A stretch of 15,660 bases of DNA from CAVQGZ01 sp964356295 (GCA_964356295.1 CAYHHE010000069.1:1-15660), one strand, 5' to 3'; positions 6,908 to 15,521 are shown, numbered from the stretch's first letter. Made by a program: numbers and translations. Notes: generated by a model from the sequence alone, not told the origin.

Positions 6908-6936
6908 TTGACAGAGTCCGACTATGTCAGGATGGT
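6908..6936 (+). promoter_or_regulatory. Candidate promoter of the galactoside uptake and hydrolysis operon
   Basis: A perfect TTGACA (6908-6913) is followed after 17 bases by GATGGT (6931-6936), which keeps A2 and T6 of TANNNT. Transcription would start near 6943, leaving a leader of about 68 nt before the ATG at 7011. The -35 is consensus; the -10 is imperfect. Confidence 0.45.
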
Positions 6937-6946
6937 GAGCGTAATG

Positions 6947-6962
6947 CGAACAGCGATGTTCG
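6947..6962. promoter_or_regulatory. Perfect palindrome just after the rightward start site (candidate operator)
   Basis: CGAACA-GCGA-TGTTCG has perfect 6-bp arms and a 4-bp centre. It begins about 11 bases after the candidate -10, a classic place for a repressor operator. It also shares its last two bases with the next palindrome. Confidence 0.45.
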
Positions 6963-6978
6963 GTTCAGTTGGGAACCG
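6961..6978. promoter_or_regulatory. Second palindrome in the SBP gene leader
   Basis: CGGTTC-AGTTGG-GAACCG has perfect 6-bp arms and a 6-bp centre. It abuts the preceding palindrome and lies 32 bases before the ATG. It could be a second operator or an RNA hairpin in the 5' leader. Confidence 0.4.
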
Positions 6979-6998
6979 TGGAGGCACCACGGCCAGTC

Positions 6999-7006
6999 AA
7001 GGGAGG
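6999..7006 (+). promoter_or_regulatory. Ribosome binding site that decides the SBP start
   Basis: AAGGGAGG lies four bases before the ATG at 7011. It supports that start over an in-frame upstream start at 6969, whose extra 14 residues would separate it from any ribosome site. Confidence 0.65.
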
Positions 7007-7010
7007 CAGC

Positions 7011-8384
7011 ATGACCCGTCCACGCACCGAGGCCGAGTACCTGGCCCGCTTCATCCCCCCGAGCGTGGCAGCCACCAGAGTTCCACGACGCTCCTTCCTG
7101 CGCGGGATGGGCATCGCGGGGGCAGGTCTCGCTGCCCCGGGACTGCTTGCCGCGTGCGGCGGCGACTCCGACACGGAGGCTGAGCCAACAGGTGGCGGGG
7201 GCGGGGCCGGGGGCGGTGAGGTGACGTTCGGCCTGAACGAGTCCAGCGGCGCGGGCGTGCCGTACGACCGCAACATCGCCGCGGTCGAGGCCTACCAGGA
7301 GGCCAGCGGCAACACGGTCAAGGTGAACGCCATCGACCACAACACTTTCCAGGAGCAGATCAACAACTACCTGCAGGGCAACCCGGATGATGTCTTCACC
7401 TGGTTCGCGGGGTTCCGCATGCAGTTCTTTGCCGAGAAGGGCCTCGTCGGGGACATCAGCGACACCCTGCCCACGGACCAGTTCAGTGACGCCTTCGTCA
7501 AGGCCTCCACCGGGAAGGACGGAAAGCTGTACTTCATCCCGGAGCAGAACTACCCGTGGGCAGTGTTCTACCGGAAGAGTCTGTGGAAGGAGAACGGCTG
7601 GACGCCACCGACAACGCTGGACGAGATGAAGGCGTTGGCCACGGACATTGAGTCCGCCGGCATCATCCCGATCGGGTTTGCCGACAAGGACGGCTGGCCG
7701 GCGATGGGCACCTTCGACATCCTGAACATGCGGCTCAACGGGTACGACTTCCACGTCAGCCTGATGGCCGGAGAGGAGTCCTGGGAGTCCGATCAGGTCA
7801 AGGAGGTCTTCCGGGTCTGGGCGGACCTGTTGCCCCTCCAGCAGCCTGACCCCCTCGGACGAACCTGGCAGGAGGCCGCGGCCAGCCTGCAGAACAACGA
7901 GACCGGGATGATCCTGTTCGGCCTGTTCCTGACCGAGCAGTTCCCCGACGAGGTGGACGACTTCGACTTCTTCACGTTCCCGGAGATCGACTCGGCGATC
8001 GGTGCGGATGCCATCGACGCCCCTATCGACGGGTTCTGCATGGTGGCGAACCCCGTCAACGAGGAGGCTGCGAAGGACTTCCTGGCCTTCAAGGCCAGCC
8101 CGGCGAACGCCGACGCGCAGAACGCCGCCGGCTTCACCCAGATCTGGGCGAATTCGAACGCGGACCTGAACCCGCTGACCGACCTGCAGAAGAAGTCGGC
8201 CGAATTCATCGCCCAGCAGGCGTCGATCGCGCAGTTCCTCGACCGTGACACCCGGCCGGACTTCGCCTCTACCGTGGTGATCCCGTCGTTGCAGACGTTC
8301 ATCGGCAACCCCAGCGACATCGATGGCGTGACGGCCAGCATGGAGGCGCAGAAGCAGTCGATCTTCGCTACCGAGCAGGCGTAG
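7011..8384 (+). CDS. Sugar ABC transporter substrate-binding lipoprotein (Tat signal)
   Basis: This 457-residue family-1 type extracellular solute-binding protein captures the sugar outside the membrane and delivers it to the two downstream permeases. The N-terminus has a twin-arginine motif at R26-R27 (PRRSFLRG), a hydrophobic segment (about 32-46) and a lipobox LLAAC with the lipidated Cys at C49. It should therefore be exported folded by Tat and anchored as a lipoprotein. A Gly-rich linker (about 58-67) precedes the binding domain, which contains NNYLQGNPDDVFTWFAGFRM, EQNYPWAVFYRKSLW and FGLFLTEQFPDEVDDF, typical of oligosaccharide-binding proteins. The context of alpha- and beta-galactosidases suggests a galactoside ligand (melibiose, raffinose-type, lactose or galacto-oligosaccharide), which is inference. 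First gene of the operon; its TAG shares one base with the next GTG. Confidence 0.93.
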   Translation: MTRPRTEAEYLARFIPPSVAATRVPRRSFLRGMGIAGAGLAAPGLLAACGGDSDTEAEPTGGGGGAGGGEVTFGLNESSGAGVPYDRNIAAVEAYQEASGNTVKVNAIDHNTFQEQINNYLQGNPDDVFTWFAGFRMQFFAEKGLVGDISDTLPTDQFSDAFVKASTGKDGKLYFIPEQNYPWAVFYRKSLWKENGWTPPTTLDEMKALATDIESAGIIPIGFADKDGWPAMGTFDILNMRLNGYDFHVSLMAGEESWESDQVKEVFRVWADLLPLQQPDPLGRTWQEAAASLQNNETGMILFGLFLTEQFPDEVDDFDFFTFPEIDSAIGADAIDAPIDGFCMVANPVNEEAAKDFLAFKASPANADAQNAAGFTQIWANSNADLNPLTDLQKKSAEFIAQQASIAQFLDRDTRPDFASTVVIPSLQTFIGNPSDIDGVTASMEAQKQSIFATEQA

Positions 8385-9352
8385 TGGCTGCGGCCGCACC
8401 GGCCCCGACGACGTCCCTCCCACCTGCCAGGGGTGGGGGGGACGGCCGACGGCGCCGCAGGGTCAGCGACCTCCGCAAGCTCAAGGCCGGGGACAAGATC
8501 GTCGTCGGTGTGTTCCTGGGCGTCCCCCTCGTCTTCGTGCTGACGCTGGTCGTCTTCCCGGCGATCGCCTCGGTGGTCCTCAGCTTCACCAACTGGGACG
8601 GCATCGGCGGGCTGAGCTCTATCAAGTTCATCGGCACGAAGAACTACACAGACATCTTCACCATCTACCCGCCATTCTGGCCGGCGGTCCAGAACAACGT
8701 CGTGATGCTGCTGTTCCTGTTCACCATCCCGATGGTGCTGGGCATCTACCTGGCGGTTCTCTTGGACAGGGAGTTGCGGTTCACCTGGTTCTACCAGACA
8801 GCCTTCTTCATGCCGGTCGTGCTGTCCCTGGCGTTGGTCGGGTTCATCTGGCAGCTCATCTACTCCCGCGACCAGGGACTGCTCAACGCCGTGCTCGGTA
8901 CGCAGATCGACTGGTACGGCGATCCCAGCGTCAACTTCTACGCCGTCCTCGTTGCCACCGGGTGGCGGCACACCGGCTACATCATGCTCATCTACTTGGC
9001 TGGGCTGAAGGGGGTCGACCCCGCACTGCGGGAGGCAGCCCTGGTCGATGGGTGCACTGAACGACAGACCTTCTTCAAGATCGTGTTCCCGGTGATGCGG
9101 CCGATCAACATCATCGTGATGGTCATCACCGTCATCGAGTCGCTTAGGGCCTTCGACATCGTGTGGGTGATCAACAAGGGCCGAAACGGGTTGGAGCTCA
9201 TCGCGGCGCTGGTCACCCAGAACGTGGTGGGGGAGGCCAGTCGCATCGGCTTCGGATCCGCCCTGTCGACGATCATGCTCATCACCTCGACCGTCTTCGT
9301 GATCATCTACCTGCGCGTGGTGATGCGGGATGAACCGGGAGGAGCACGGTGA
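8384..9352 (+). CDS. Sugar ABC transporter permease (MalF/UgpA type)
   Basis: This 322-residue inner-membrane permease has about six hydrophobic segments (near 38-67, 103-128, 138-160, 184-208, 240-263 and 290-312). Its cytoplasmic EAA loop, EAALVDGCTERQTFFKIVFP (217-236), is where the ATPase docks. The N-terminus carries an Arg cluster (22-26) before the first membrane segment, consistent with positive-inside topology. The GTG start shares its first base with the last base of the SBP stop (TAGTG), and there is no strong ribosome site, so translation probably depends on coupling. It pairs with the next gene to form the heterodimeric channel. Confidence 0.93.
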   Translation: MAAAAPAPTTSLPPARGGGDGRRRRRVSDLRKLKAGDKIVVGVFLGVPLVFVLTLVVFPAIASVVLSFTNWDGIGGLSSIKFIGTKNYTDIFTIYPPFWPAVQNNVVMLLFLFTIPMVLGIYLAVLLDRELRFTWFYQTAFFMPVVLSLALVGFIWQLIYSRDQGLLNAVLGTQIDWYGDPSVNFYAVLVATGWRHTGYIMLIYLAGLKGVDPALREAALVDGCTERQTFFKIVFPVMRPINIIVMVITVIESLRAFDIVWVINKGRNGLELIAALVTQNVVGEASRIGFGSALSTIMLITSTVFVIIYLRVVMRDEPGGAR

Positions 9353-10266
9353 CCACCGGCACCGCACCGGCCGTCGTCTCGAAGAGGCCCAGCTCTCAGC
9401 GCGCCGCCGTCGGCCAGCACAGGCATCGACCATGGCTCACGTACTCGCTGCTGACCTTTCTCGGGCTGGCCTGGCTCTTCCCGTTGCTGTACGCCGTCTT
9501 TCAGTCCTTCCGGGACTACGACTACACCTCGGTGTACGGCTACGTGTCCCTCGGCGGCTGGACGCTTGACAACTACACCGAGGCTTGGGAGCGGGGGGCC
9601 TTCGGTCAGGGCTTCGTCAACTCGCTGATCATCACGGTTCCAGCGGTGCTGCTGACGTTGGCGTTGGCGTCGATGTTCGCCTTCGTGCTGTCCAGGTTCT
9701 CCTTCGCGCTCAACCTCACCTTCCTGGCGCTGTTCACCGCGGCGAACCTGCTTCCCCCCCAGGCGCTGCTCATCCCGGTGTTCCGGATGTACCTGGCCAC
9801 CCCTGTCCCCGAGTGGCTCAACCCGAACGGGAACCTGCTGAACACCCATCTCGGGCTGATCCTGGTCAACGTCGCGTTCCAGACCGGATTCTGCACCTTC
9901 GTGCTGAGCAACTACATGAAGACCCTGCCTCGGGAGATGTACGAAGCCGCCGAGGTGGACGGGGCGAACGTGTGGAGGCAGTTCTACCAGCTCACGCTGC
10001 CGCTGGTCAGGCCTGCGCTCGCGGCTCTGGCAGTCCTTCAGGTGACCTGGATCTACAACGAGTTCTTCTGGGCGACGGTCCTCCTGCAGGACGGCACCAA
10101 GTTCCCGATCACCTCCTCCATCAACAACCTTCGAGGTCAGTTCTTCACCGACATCAACCTGGTCGCAGCCGGAGCGGTCATCATCGCCGTCCCCACGCTC
10201 GTGGTGTTCTTCCTGCTTCGCCGTCAGTTCGTCAGCGGCCTGACGCTCGGCTCGACGAAGGGATGA
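9349..10266 (+). CDS. Sugar ABC transporter permease (MalG/UgpE type)
   Basis: This 305-residue inner-membrane permease is the partner of the preceding one. Hydrophobic segments lie near 31-51, 92-116, 122-148, 166-188, 222-240 and 270-292. The EAA loop starts at about E199 (EAAEVDGANVWRQFYQLTLP). The GTG start overlaps the upstream TGA by 4 nt (GTGA), and GGGAGGAG just upstream is a strong ribosome site. No ATP-binding subunit is found after it or anywhere else in the window. Confidence 0.93.
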   Translation: MTTGTAPAVVSKRPSSQRAAVGQHRHRPWLTYSLLTFLGLAWLFPLLYAVFQSFRDYDYTSVYGYVSLGGWTLDNYTEAWERGAFGQGFVNSLIITVPAVLLTLALASMFAFVLSRFSFALNLTFLALFTAANLLPPQALLIPVFRMYLATPVPEWLNPNGNLLNTHLGLILVNVAFQTGFCTFVLSNYMKTLPREMYEAAEVDGANVWRQFYQLTLPLVRPALAALAVLQVTWIYNEFFWATVLLQDGTKFPITSSINNLRGQFFTDINLVAAGAVIIAVPTLVVFFLLRRQFVSGLTLGSTKG

Positions 10267-12392
10267 GCACCCCGGTCCACCTTCGGGCAGCAGGCGTCTC
10301 ACTCGTGGTGGATCTGAGCGCTGAGGCGCTGCCTGCCGTCGTGCACTGGGGAACTGACCTCGGCGACGTCGCCGACGCGGAGCTGGCGGACCTGGTCCGC
10401 GCGAGCACGCCACCGGTCGCACCCAACACGGTCGACCCGCCGGTCCGCCTCGAGCTGATTCCTACGCATGCACGGGGCTGGGCCGGGCTCCCCGGGATCA
10501 GTGGGCACCGAGAGGGACGTGACTGGTCACCGTTGTTCCGCGGCGCTGACTGGGACGTCACCGTGGTCGACCACGGGGGTGCGATCGCTGTCTCGGCTGC
10601 AGACGAGGTGGCATGCCTGAGTCTCACGGTCAAGATGCGGCTGGAGGCCAGCGGCCTGCTGCGTGCCCAGGCCGTGCTGCGCAATGACGGGCCGGAGCCG
10701 TACCAGGTCGACGGCGTCGTGCTCGCGCTACCGGTGCCGACCGAAGCCACTGTGCTGCTCGACATGACCGGGCGCTGGTCTCGCGAGCGCGTCCCGCGGC
10801 GCGGGCCCTTCCGCCCCGGCGCCCACGTCCGCGACTCGCGTCGCGGGCGAACCGGTCACGACGCCAGCATGCTCCTGGCAGCCGGTCACGCTGGCTTCGG
10901 CTTCCGGTCCGGCGAGGTCTGGGCGGTTCACGTCGCCTGGAGCGGCAACCACCGGACCTACGCCGAGCGGCTCCCGTCCGGAGCCGGTGTCCTCGGCGGC
11001 GGTGAGCTGCTGCTGCCGGGAGAGGTACGACTCGGACCGGGGGAGAGCTACACGACGCCCTGGCTGATGGCCAGCTACGGCCACGGCCTGGACGAGGTCT
11101 CCCATCGGTTCCATCGGTGGCTTCGTGGCCGCTGCGAGCATCCACGCAGCCCTCGGCCCGTCGTGCTGAACACGTGGGAGGCGGTCTACTTCGAGCACGA
11201 TCTCGCGACCCTGATGCGCCTGGCCGACCTCGCCGCCGAGATCGGGGTGGAGAGGTTCGTGCTCGACGACGGGTGGTTCCGTGGACGTCGAGACGACAGG
11301 ACCGGCCTCGGCGACTGGGAGGTGGACCCGGAGGTCTGGCCGCACGGGCTGCACCCGTTGGTGGACCACGTTCTGCGCCTGGGCATGGACTTCGGCCTGT
11401 GGGTGGAGCCGGAGATGGTGAACCCCGACTCCGACCTCGCCCGGGCGCACCCCGAGTGGATCATGGCCACCGGAGGGCGGCTCCCCCCGGCATCACGCCA
11501 CCAACAGGTGCTCGACCTGGGCCACGACGGGGCATGGGCGCACGTGTTGGGCAAGCTGGACATGCTGCTCACCGACTACCGGATCGCCTACCTGAAGTGG
11601 GACCACAACCGCGACCTCGTCGACGCCGGTCACCAGCCCGAGGGGGTGGCCGGTGTGCACCGCCAGACGGTTGCGGTCTACCGACTCATCGACGAGCTGC
11701 GGCGGCGTCACCCTGGGGTGGAGATCGAGTCGTGCTCGTCCGGGGGCGGCCGGGTGGACCTGGAGATCGCGCAACGCGCCGAAAGGGTGTGGGCCAGCGA
11801 CTGCAATGACGCGCTGGAGCGTCAGCAGATCCAACGCTGGACAGGGCTGCTGCTACCTCCGGAGATGATCGGCGCTCACGTCGGACCGCCGGTGTCCCAC
11901 ACCACCGGGCGTCAGCACTGCCTGGCGTTCCGGGCCGCAACGGCGATGTTCGGGCACTTCGGGATCGAGTGGAACATCGCCGAGGCCGACCCGCACGAGC
12001 GCGACGAGCTGGCCGAATGGCTCGCTGCGTACAAGCGCCTGCGGTCCCTGCTGCACAGCGGGAGCGTCGTCCGCGGTGATCACCCTGACCCCGAGCTGTG
12101 GGTGCACGGAGTCGTCGACATCGACGGTGCTGAGGCCGTGTTCGCGATCGTGGCAGTGGGGACTCAGATGACGACCTCACCCGGCCGCGTCCGGCTTCCC
12201 GGGCTGGACCCCGCCACGACGTATGAGGTACGGCCGCTGCCACCCGGAGACCGCCCACGGATGTGGGCGCCCGCACCCTGGATGGACTGCGGCACCCTCG
12301 TCCTGGCCGGGTCGGTCCTCGGAGTCGTCGGGGTGGAGACCCCGGCGCTGTGGCCGGACCAGGTGCTCTTGCTGGAGGCACGCGCTCGATGA
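10263..12392 (+). CDS. Alpha-galactosidase, glycoside hydrolase family 36
   Basis: Hydrolyses terminal alpha-linked galactose from melibiose, raffinose-type sugars or galactomannan fragments, with retention of configuration. The ATG at 10263 overlaps the permease stop (ATGA) and gives 709 residues, the usual GH36 size. The N-terminal beta-sandwich spans about 1-295. The barrel starts at VLNTWEAVYFEHD (301-313), with substrate-binding DDGWF at 335-339. The nucleophile is expected at D447 in LKWDHNRD, followed by CSSGGGR at 491-497 and the acid/base at D513 in WASDCND. The 66-residue spacing between nucleophile and acid/base is normal for the family. A C-terminal beta domain follows from about 620. 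There is no signal peptide, so it acts in the cytoplasm on imported sugar. Reading frames that extend far upstream lie inside the permease in another phase and are not real. Confidence 0.95.
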   Translation: MSTPVHLRAAGVSLVVDLSAEALPAVVHWGTDLGDVADAELADLVRASTPPVAPNTVDPPVRLELIPTHARGWAGLPGISGHREGRDWSPLFRGADWDVTVVDHGGAIAVSAADEVACLSLTVKMRLEASGLLRAQAVLRNDGPEPYQVDGVVLALPVPTEATVLLDMTGRWSRERVPRRGPFRPGAHVRDSRRGRTGHDASMLLAAGHAGFGFRSGEVWAVHVAWSGNHRTYAERLPSGAGVLGGGELLLPGEVRLGPGESYTTPWLMASYGHGLDEVSHRFHRWLRGRCEHPRSPRPVVLNTWEAVYFEHDLATLMRLADLAAEIGVERFVLDDGWFRGRRDDRTGLGDWEVDPEVWPHGLHPLVDHVLRLGMDFGLWVEPEMVNPDSDLARAHPEWIMATGGRLPPASRHQQVLDLGHDGAWAHVLGKLDMLLTDYRIAYLKWDHNRDLVDAGHQPEGVAGVHRQTVAVYRLIDELRRRHPGVEIESCSSGGGRVDLEIAQRAERVWASDCNDALERQQIQRWTGLLLPPEMIGAHVGPPVSHTTGRQHCLAFRAATAMFGHFGIEWNIAEADPHERDELAEWLAAYKRLRSLLHSGSVVRGDHPDPELWVHGVVDIDGAEAVFAIVAVGTQMTTSPGRVRLPGLDPATTYEVRPLPPGDRPRMWAPAPWMDCGTLVLAGSVLGVVGVETPALWPDQVLLLEARAR

Positions 12393-15300
12393 CCGCATCG
12401 CCCTTGGACTCCTTCGGCCGGCGAACCTGGGCCCGTCCGGAAGTCCTCCACATCGGGCGGCTTCCCGCACGGGCAACGTCCTACCCCTTCCCGGATCCCG
12501 ACACCGCACGCCGGGGTCGCGACGCCAGCCCGTTCGTGCGCTCCCTGAACGGCACGTGGAGGTTCCGCCGACACGACCGGCCCGAGGACGTGACGGATGA
12601 CGACGTCCGGCGCCCCACGGACTCCCTCGACTGGCACGACCTGTCCGTCCCCGGGGTCTGGACGATGGCTCGCCTCGGTGACGATCCGATCTACCTGAAC
12701 GTCGTCTACCCCTGGGACTACGACGAGCCCGGCGTCGCGGGGCTGGACCCGCCCGCCGTCCCGGAGGACAACCCCACAGGCATCTACCGTCGAGCGTTCT
12801 CCCTGCCCCGCCGATGGTCTACTCGGAGAACCGTGCTCCATGTCGGCGGCGCGCTGTCGGGCCTGTACGTGTTCGTCAACGGTGTTGCCGTGGGCATGGC
12901 GAAGCCCGGCCACCTCCCGAGCGAGTTCGACGTGACCGAGGTCGTGCGCGCCGGCGTCAACGAGGTGGCGCTGGTGGTCACCCGTTGGACCGACGCCTCG
13001 TGGTTGGAGGACCAGGACCAGTGGTGGCAGGCAGGACTGCCCCGCGAGGTGCTGCTCATCTCCACCGCACCGGTGTACCTGGCGGACCTGGCTACCCGGA
13101 CAGACCGGGACGAGCGGGGGCGTGGGCTGCTCGACCTCGTGGTGGAGGTGGGGTCGCCGGGTCGGCTCGAGACCGGATGGAGCGTCACAGCGGAGGTCGA
13201 GACGCTCGATGGATGCCCGCTTGCGCCGGCGGCTGACTCCCGGCTCACCGGGGAGGTGCCCCGCTTCGACGGGTCGTCGCACGCGGCTGCAGGGATCGCG
13301 GCCTCCTCCTGGAATGGCCAACGGGCACACCTGCACGCCGCCTTCGACGACGTCGACGCCTGGACCTCGGAGGCGCCGACGCGCTACCGAGTCCTGGTCA
13401 GCCTCATCGATCCTGGCGGGGCTGTCATCGAGGTCTCCACGCTCGTGATCGGTTTCCGTTCGGTTCGGATAACCGATCGGATGCTGCTGCTGGCCGGCCA
13501 GCCGGTGCGCATCCAGGGCGTCAACCGGCATGACGACCATCCTGATCGGGGTCCCGCGGTGACGAAGGAGGACATCTGGCGCGACCTGGTACTGATGAAG
13601 GCGGCGAACATCAATGCGGTGCGGACGTCGCACTACCCGAACGACCCGGTGCTCTACGACCTATGCGACGAGCTCGGCCTGTGGGTGCTGGACGAGGCGG
13701 ACGTGGAGAGTCACGGGCGGGCAGCCAGTCTGACCAGCGACTGCCGGTTCGATGCCCACATACTCGACCGTGTTCAGCGAATGGTGGTTCGTGACCGTCA
13801 CCACCCGAGCGTCATGGGCTGGTCGTTGGGCAACGAGTCGGGCTACGGGCCCATCCACGATGCCGCGTCCGCCTGGATCCATCGGGTCGACCCTGGACGC
13901 TTCGTCCACTACGAAGGGTGCCATCTCCTCGATGCCGGGTCGACCCCCGGTCCGGCGACCGACATCGCCTGCCCGATGTACCCGACGGTCGACCAGGTGG
14001 CCGCGTGGGGTACCACGGCAGACCCCCGGCCGATGGTGCTGTGCGAGTACAGCCACGCCATGGGCACGAGCAACGGAGGGCTTGCGGAGTACTGGGAGAT
14101 CTTCGACGCCGGCATCGGCGTGCAAGGCGGCTTCGTGTGGGAGTGGGCCGATCACTCCCTTCGCCGCGACGGCAGGCTGGTCGTGGGAGGAGGGTGCGGC
14201 GAGCCGCACCACGACCAGGCGTTCTGTGCCGACGGGCTCGTCGACGCCGACCGGCGCCCGCACGGGGGGCTGACCGAGCTGGCGTGGCTTGGTCGCCCCG
14301 TTCGCGTCCGTCCCGACACCGATCCGCGGCGTGCCGCACGGGGCTGGGTCGTCGTGCGCAACGAGCGGTACTTCCGAGACCTCTGCGACCTGGAGGCCTC
14401 GTGGACGCTGCGGGCGGACGGGGCCCCGGTGGCTTCGGGCCCGCTTCCGCTGCCGCGCCTGGGCCCGAGGGCGGAGGTCGCAGTCCGTGTGCCGCTGCCA
14501 CCGTCACGCCGCGTGCTTCGCGGTGCGAGCGAGGCACACCTCGACGTGGAGGTGCGGCTGCGCGACGCGACGCCCTGGGCTGATGCCGGTCACGTCGTCG
14601 GGTGGGACCAGCATGAGCTGGCACTCGCCGAGCCGACTCGACGGGTGGTCCCCATCGGGACGGCACGAGTCGACCTCGTGGTGGGTCCCACCGGGTGGAC
14701 GAGCGTCACCGCCGACGGGCTGGTGCTGGTCGGACCGCTGGGCGCGACCGTCTGGAGGGCACCCACGGACAACGACGGGACGATCGACGGGCCGACGTGG
14801 CAGCGGGGTCGACGCCACGACTGGCACCTTTGGGGGCTGGACCGGCTCGAGCAGTGCTGGGACGAGCCACGGGTGATTCGACCCCGTGTCGGGGGGCTGA
14901 GGGTCCTGGCCCGGGGGGCCTTGTCCAGCCCGACAGGGTTCGGTGACATCGTCTGGCGCCGTGAGGTGGTTCTCGACCCGCACGGCCGAGTTCGAGTCGA
15001 CGAGGCGGTCAGCATCCCGGCCCGGTTCGAGGATGTTCCGCGTATCGGTGCGGTGACCCACCTTGCGGCGGGTCTGGAGGACATGACGTGGTGGGGGCTG
15101 GGCCCTCATGAGTGCTACCCCGACCGACGGATGTCCGGAATCGTCGGCATCCACAGGACCATGGTCGCTGACACCGCTGAGCCGCTTGTCCATCCCCAAG
15201 AGCACGGCACCAGGCTGGAGGTCCGCGAGGTGGTCTTCGCGGGGCCGACCGGCGCCGTCACCTTCTGCCCTGACCCGGATGGTGCCCTGCTGCAGCTGCG

Positions 15301-15511
15301 GGCAGGTCACCATCACGACGCCGATCTGGAGGGCGCCGGGTTGTCCGCAGCCCTGCCGACGCGGGACGAGATCGAGGTGCACCTCGATGTGGCCGTCCGC
15401 GGGATCGGCACGGCGTCCTGCGGCCCTGACGCCCTCCCGCGGTACCGCATCGCGCCAGGGCGGTACCGATGGCGCTGGTGGATGATCCTCAACCTCCAGA
15501 CGCAGCGCTGA
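12389..15511 (+). CDS. lacZ: Beta-galactosidase, glycoside hydrolase family 2 (LacZ type)
   Basis: Cleaves terminal beta-linked galactose from lactose or other beta-galactosides. The ATG overlaps the GH36 stop (ATGA), with GGAGG at 12374-12378, and gives 1040 residues, close to E. coli LacZ (1023). The order is as in LacZ: sugar-binding domain opening with SLNGTWRF (52-59) and including GIYRRAFSLP and LYVFVNG, immunoglobulin-like domains, then the catalytic barrel with IQGVNRHDDHP. In the barrel, E440 and H442 (VESHG) match the magnesium ligands, E483 (GNESGYG) is the acid/base, and E553 (LCEYSHAMG) is the nucleophile. The Bgal small-chain domain has WWGLGPHECYPDR. The end reads GIGTASCGPDALP, without the tryptophan found at the W999-equivalent position of E. 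coli; this is common in non-enterobacterial LacZ. No signal peptide. Last gene of the operon. Confidence 0.95.
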   Translation: MTASPLDSFGRRTWARPEVLHIGRLPARATSYPFPDPDTARRGRDASPFVRSLNGTWRFRRHDRPEDVTDDDVRRPTDSLDWHDLSVPGVWTMARLGDDPIYLNVVYPWDYDEPGVAGLDPPAVPEDNPTGIYRRAFSLPRRWSTRRTVLHVGGALSGLYVFVNGVAVGMAKPGHLPSEFDVTEVVRAGVNEVALVVTRWTDASWLEDQDQWWQAGLPREVLLISTAPVYLADLATRTDRDERGRGLLDLVVEVGSPGRLETGWSVTAEVETLDGCPLAPAADSRLTGEVPRFDGSSHAAAGIAASSWNGQRAHLHAAFDDVDAWTSEAPTRYRVLVSLIDPGGAVIEVSTLVIGFRSVRITDRMLLLAGQPVRIQGVNRHDDHPDRGPAVTKEDIWRDLVLMKAANINAVRTSHYPNDPVLYDLCDELGLWVLDEADVESHGRAASLTSDCRFDAHILDRVQRMVVRDRHHPSVMGWSLGNESGYGPIHDAASAWIHRVDPGRFVHYEGCHLLDAGSTPGPATDIACPMYPTVDQVAAWGTTADPRPMVLCEYSHAMGTSNGGLAEYWEIFDAGIGVQGGFVWEWADHSLRRDGRLVVGGGCGEPHHDQAFCADGLVDADRRPHGGLTELAWLGRPVRVRPDTDPRRAARGWVVVRNERYFRDLCDLEASWTLRADGAPVASGPLPLPRLGPRAEVAVRVPLPPSRRVLRGASEAHLDVEVRLRDATPWADAGHVVGWDQHELALAEPTRRVVPIGTARVDLVVGPTGWTSVTADGLVLVGPLGATVWRAPTDNDGTIDGPTWQRGRRHDWHLWGLDRLEQCWDEPRVIRPRVGGLRVLARGALSSPTGFGDIVWRREVVLDPHGRVRVDEAVSIPARFEDVPRIGAVTHLAAGLEDMTWWGLGPHECYPDRRMSGIVGIHRTMVADTAEPLVHPQEHGTRLEVREVVFAGPTGAVTFCPDPDGALLQLRAGHHHDADLEGAGLSAALPTRDEIEVHLDVAVRGIGTASCGPDALPRYRIAPGRYRWRWWMILNLQTQR

Positions 15512-15521
15512 CGCTCAACCC

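Noticed and set aside
6819..6952. Three RACAG copies in the divergent gap (near 6819, 6878 and 6948) as DeoR half-sites
   Set aside because: The shared core is only about five bases and the spacing (roughly 59 and 70 bp) is not helical-phase consistent. Chance is adequate.
6927..8423. Long leftward frame of 498 codons opposite the SBP gene
   Set aside because: Mirror of the SBP codons, rich in Val/Leu/Asp/Arg with no motif. It would also cover the rightward promoter region.
7793..9433. Long leftward frame of 546 codons opposite the SBP and permease genes
   Set aside because: Its His/Asp/Arg/Glu-rich composition is the usual reverse-complement image of membrane-protein codons. No family resemblance.
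9585..10262. N-terminal extension of the GH36 reading frame
   Set aside because: This part lies inside permease 2 in another phase and has no GH36 similarity. The family N-terminus fits the ATG at 10263.
12164..13633. Leftward frame of 489 codons opposite the GH36/GH2 junction
   Set aside because: Antisense shadow with no motifs. Both sense genes are complete with catalytic residues.
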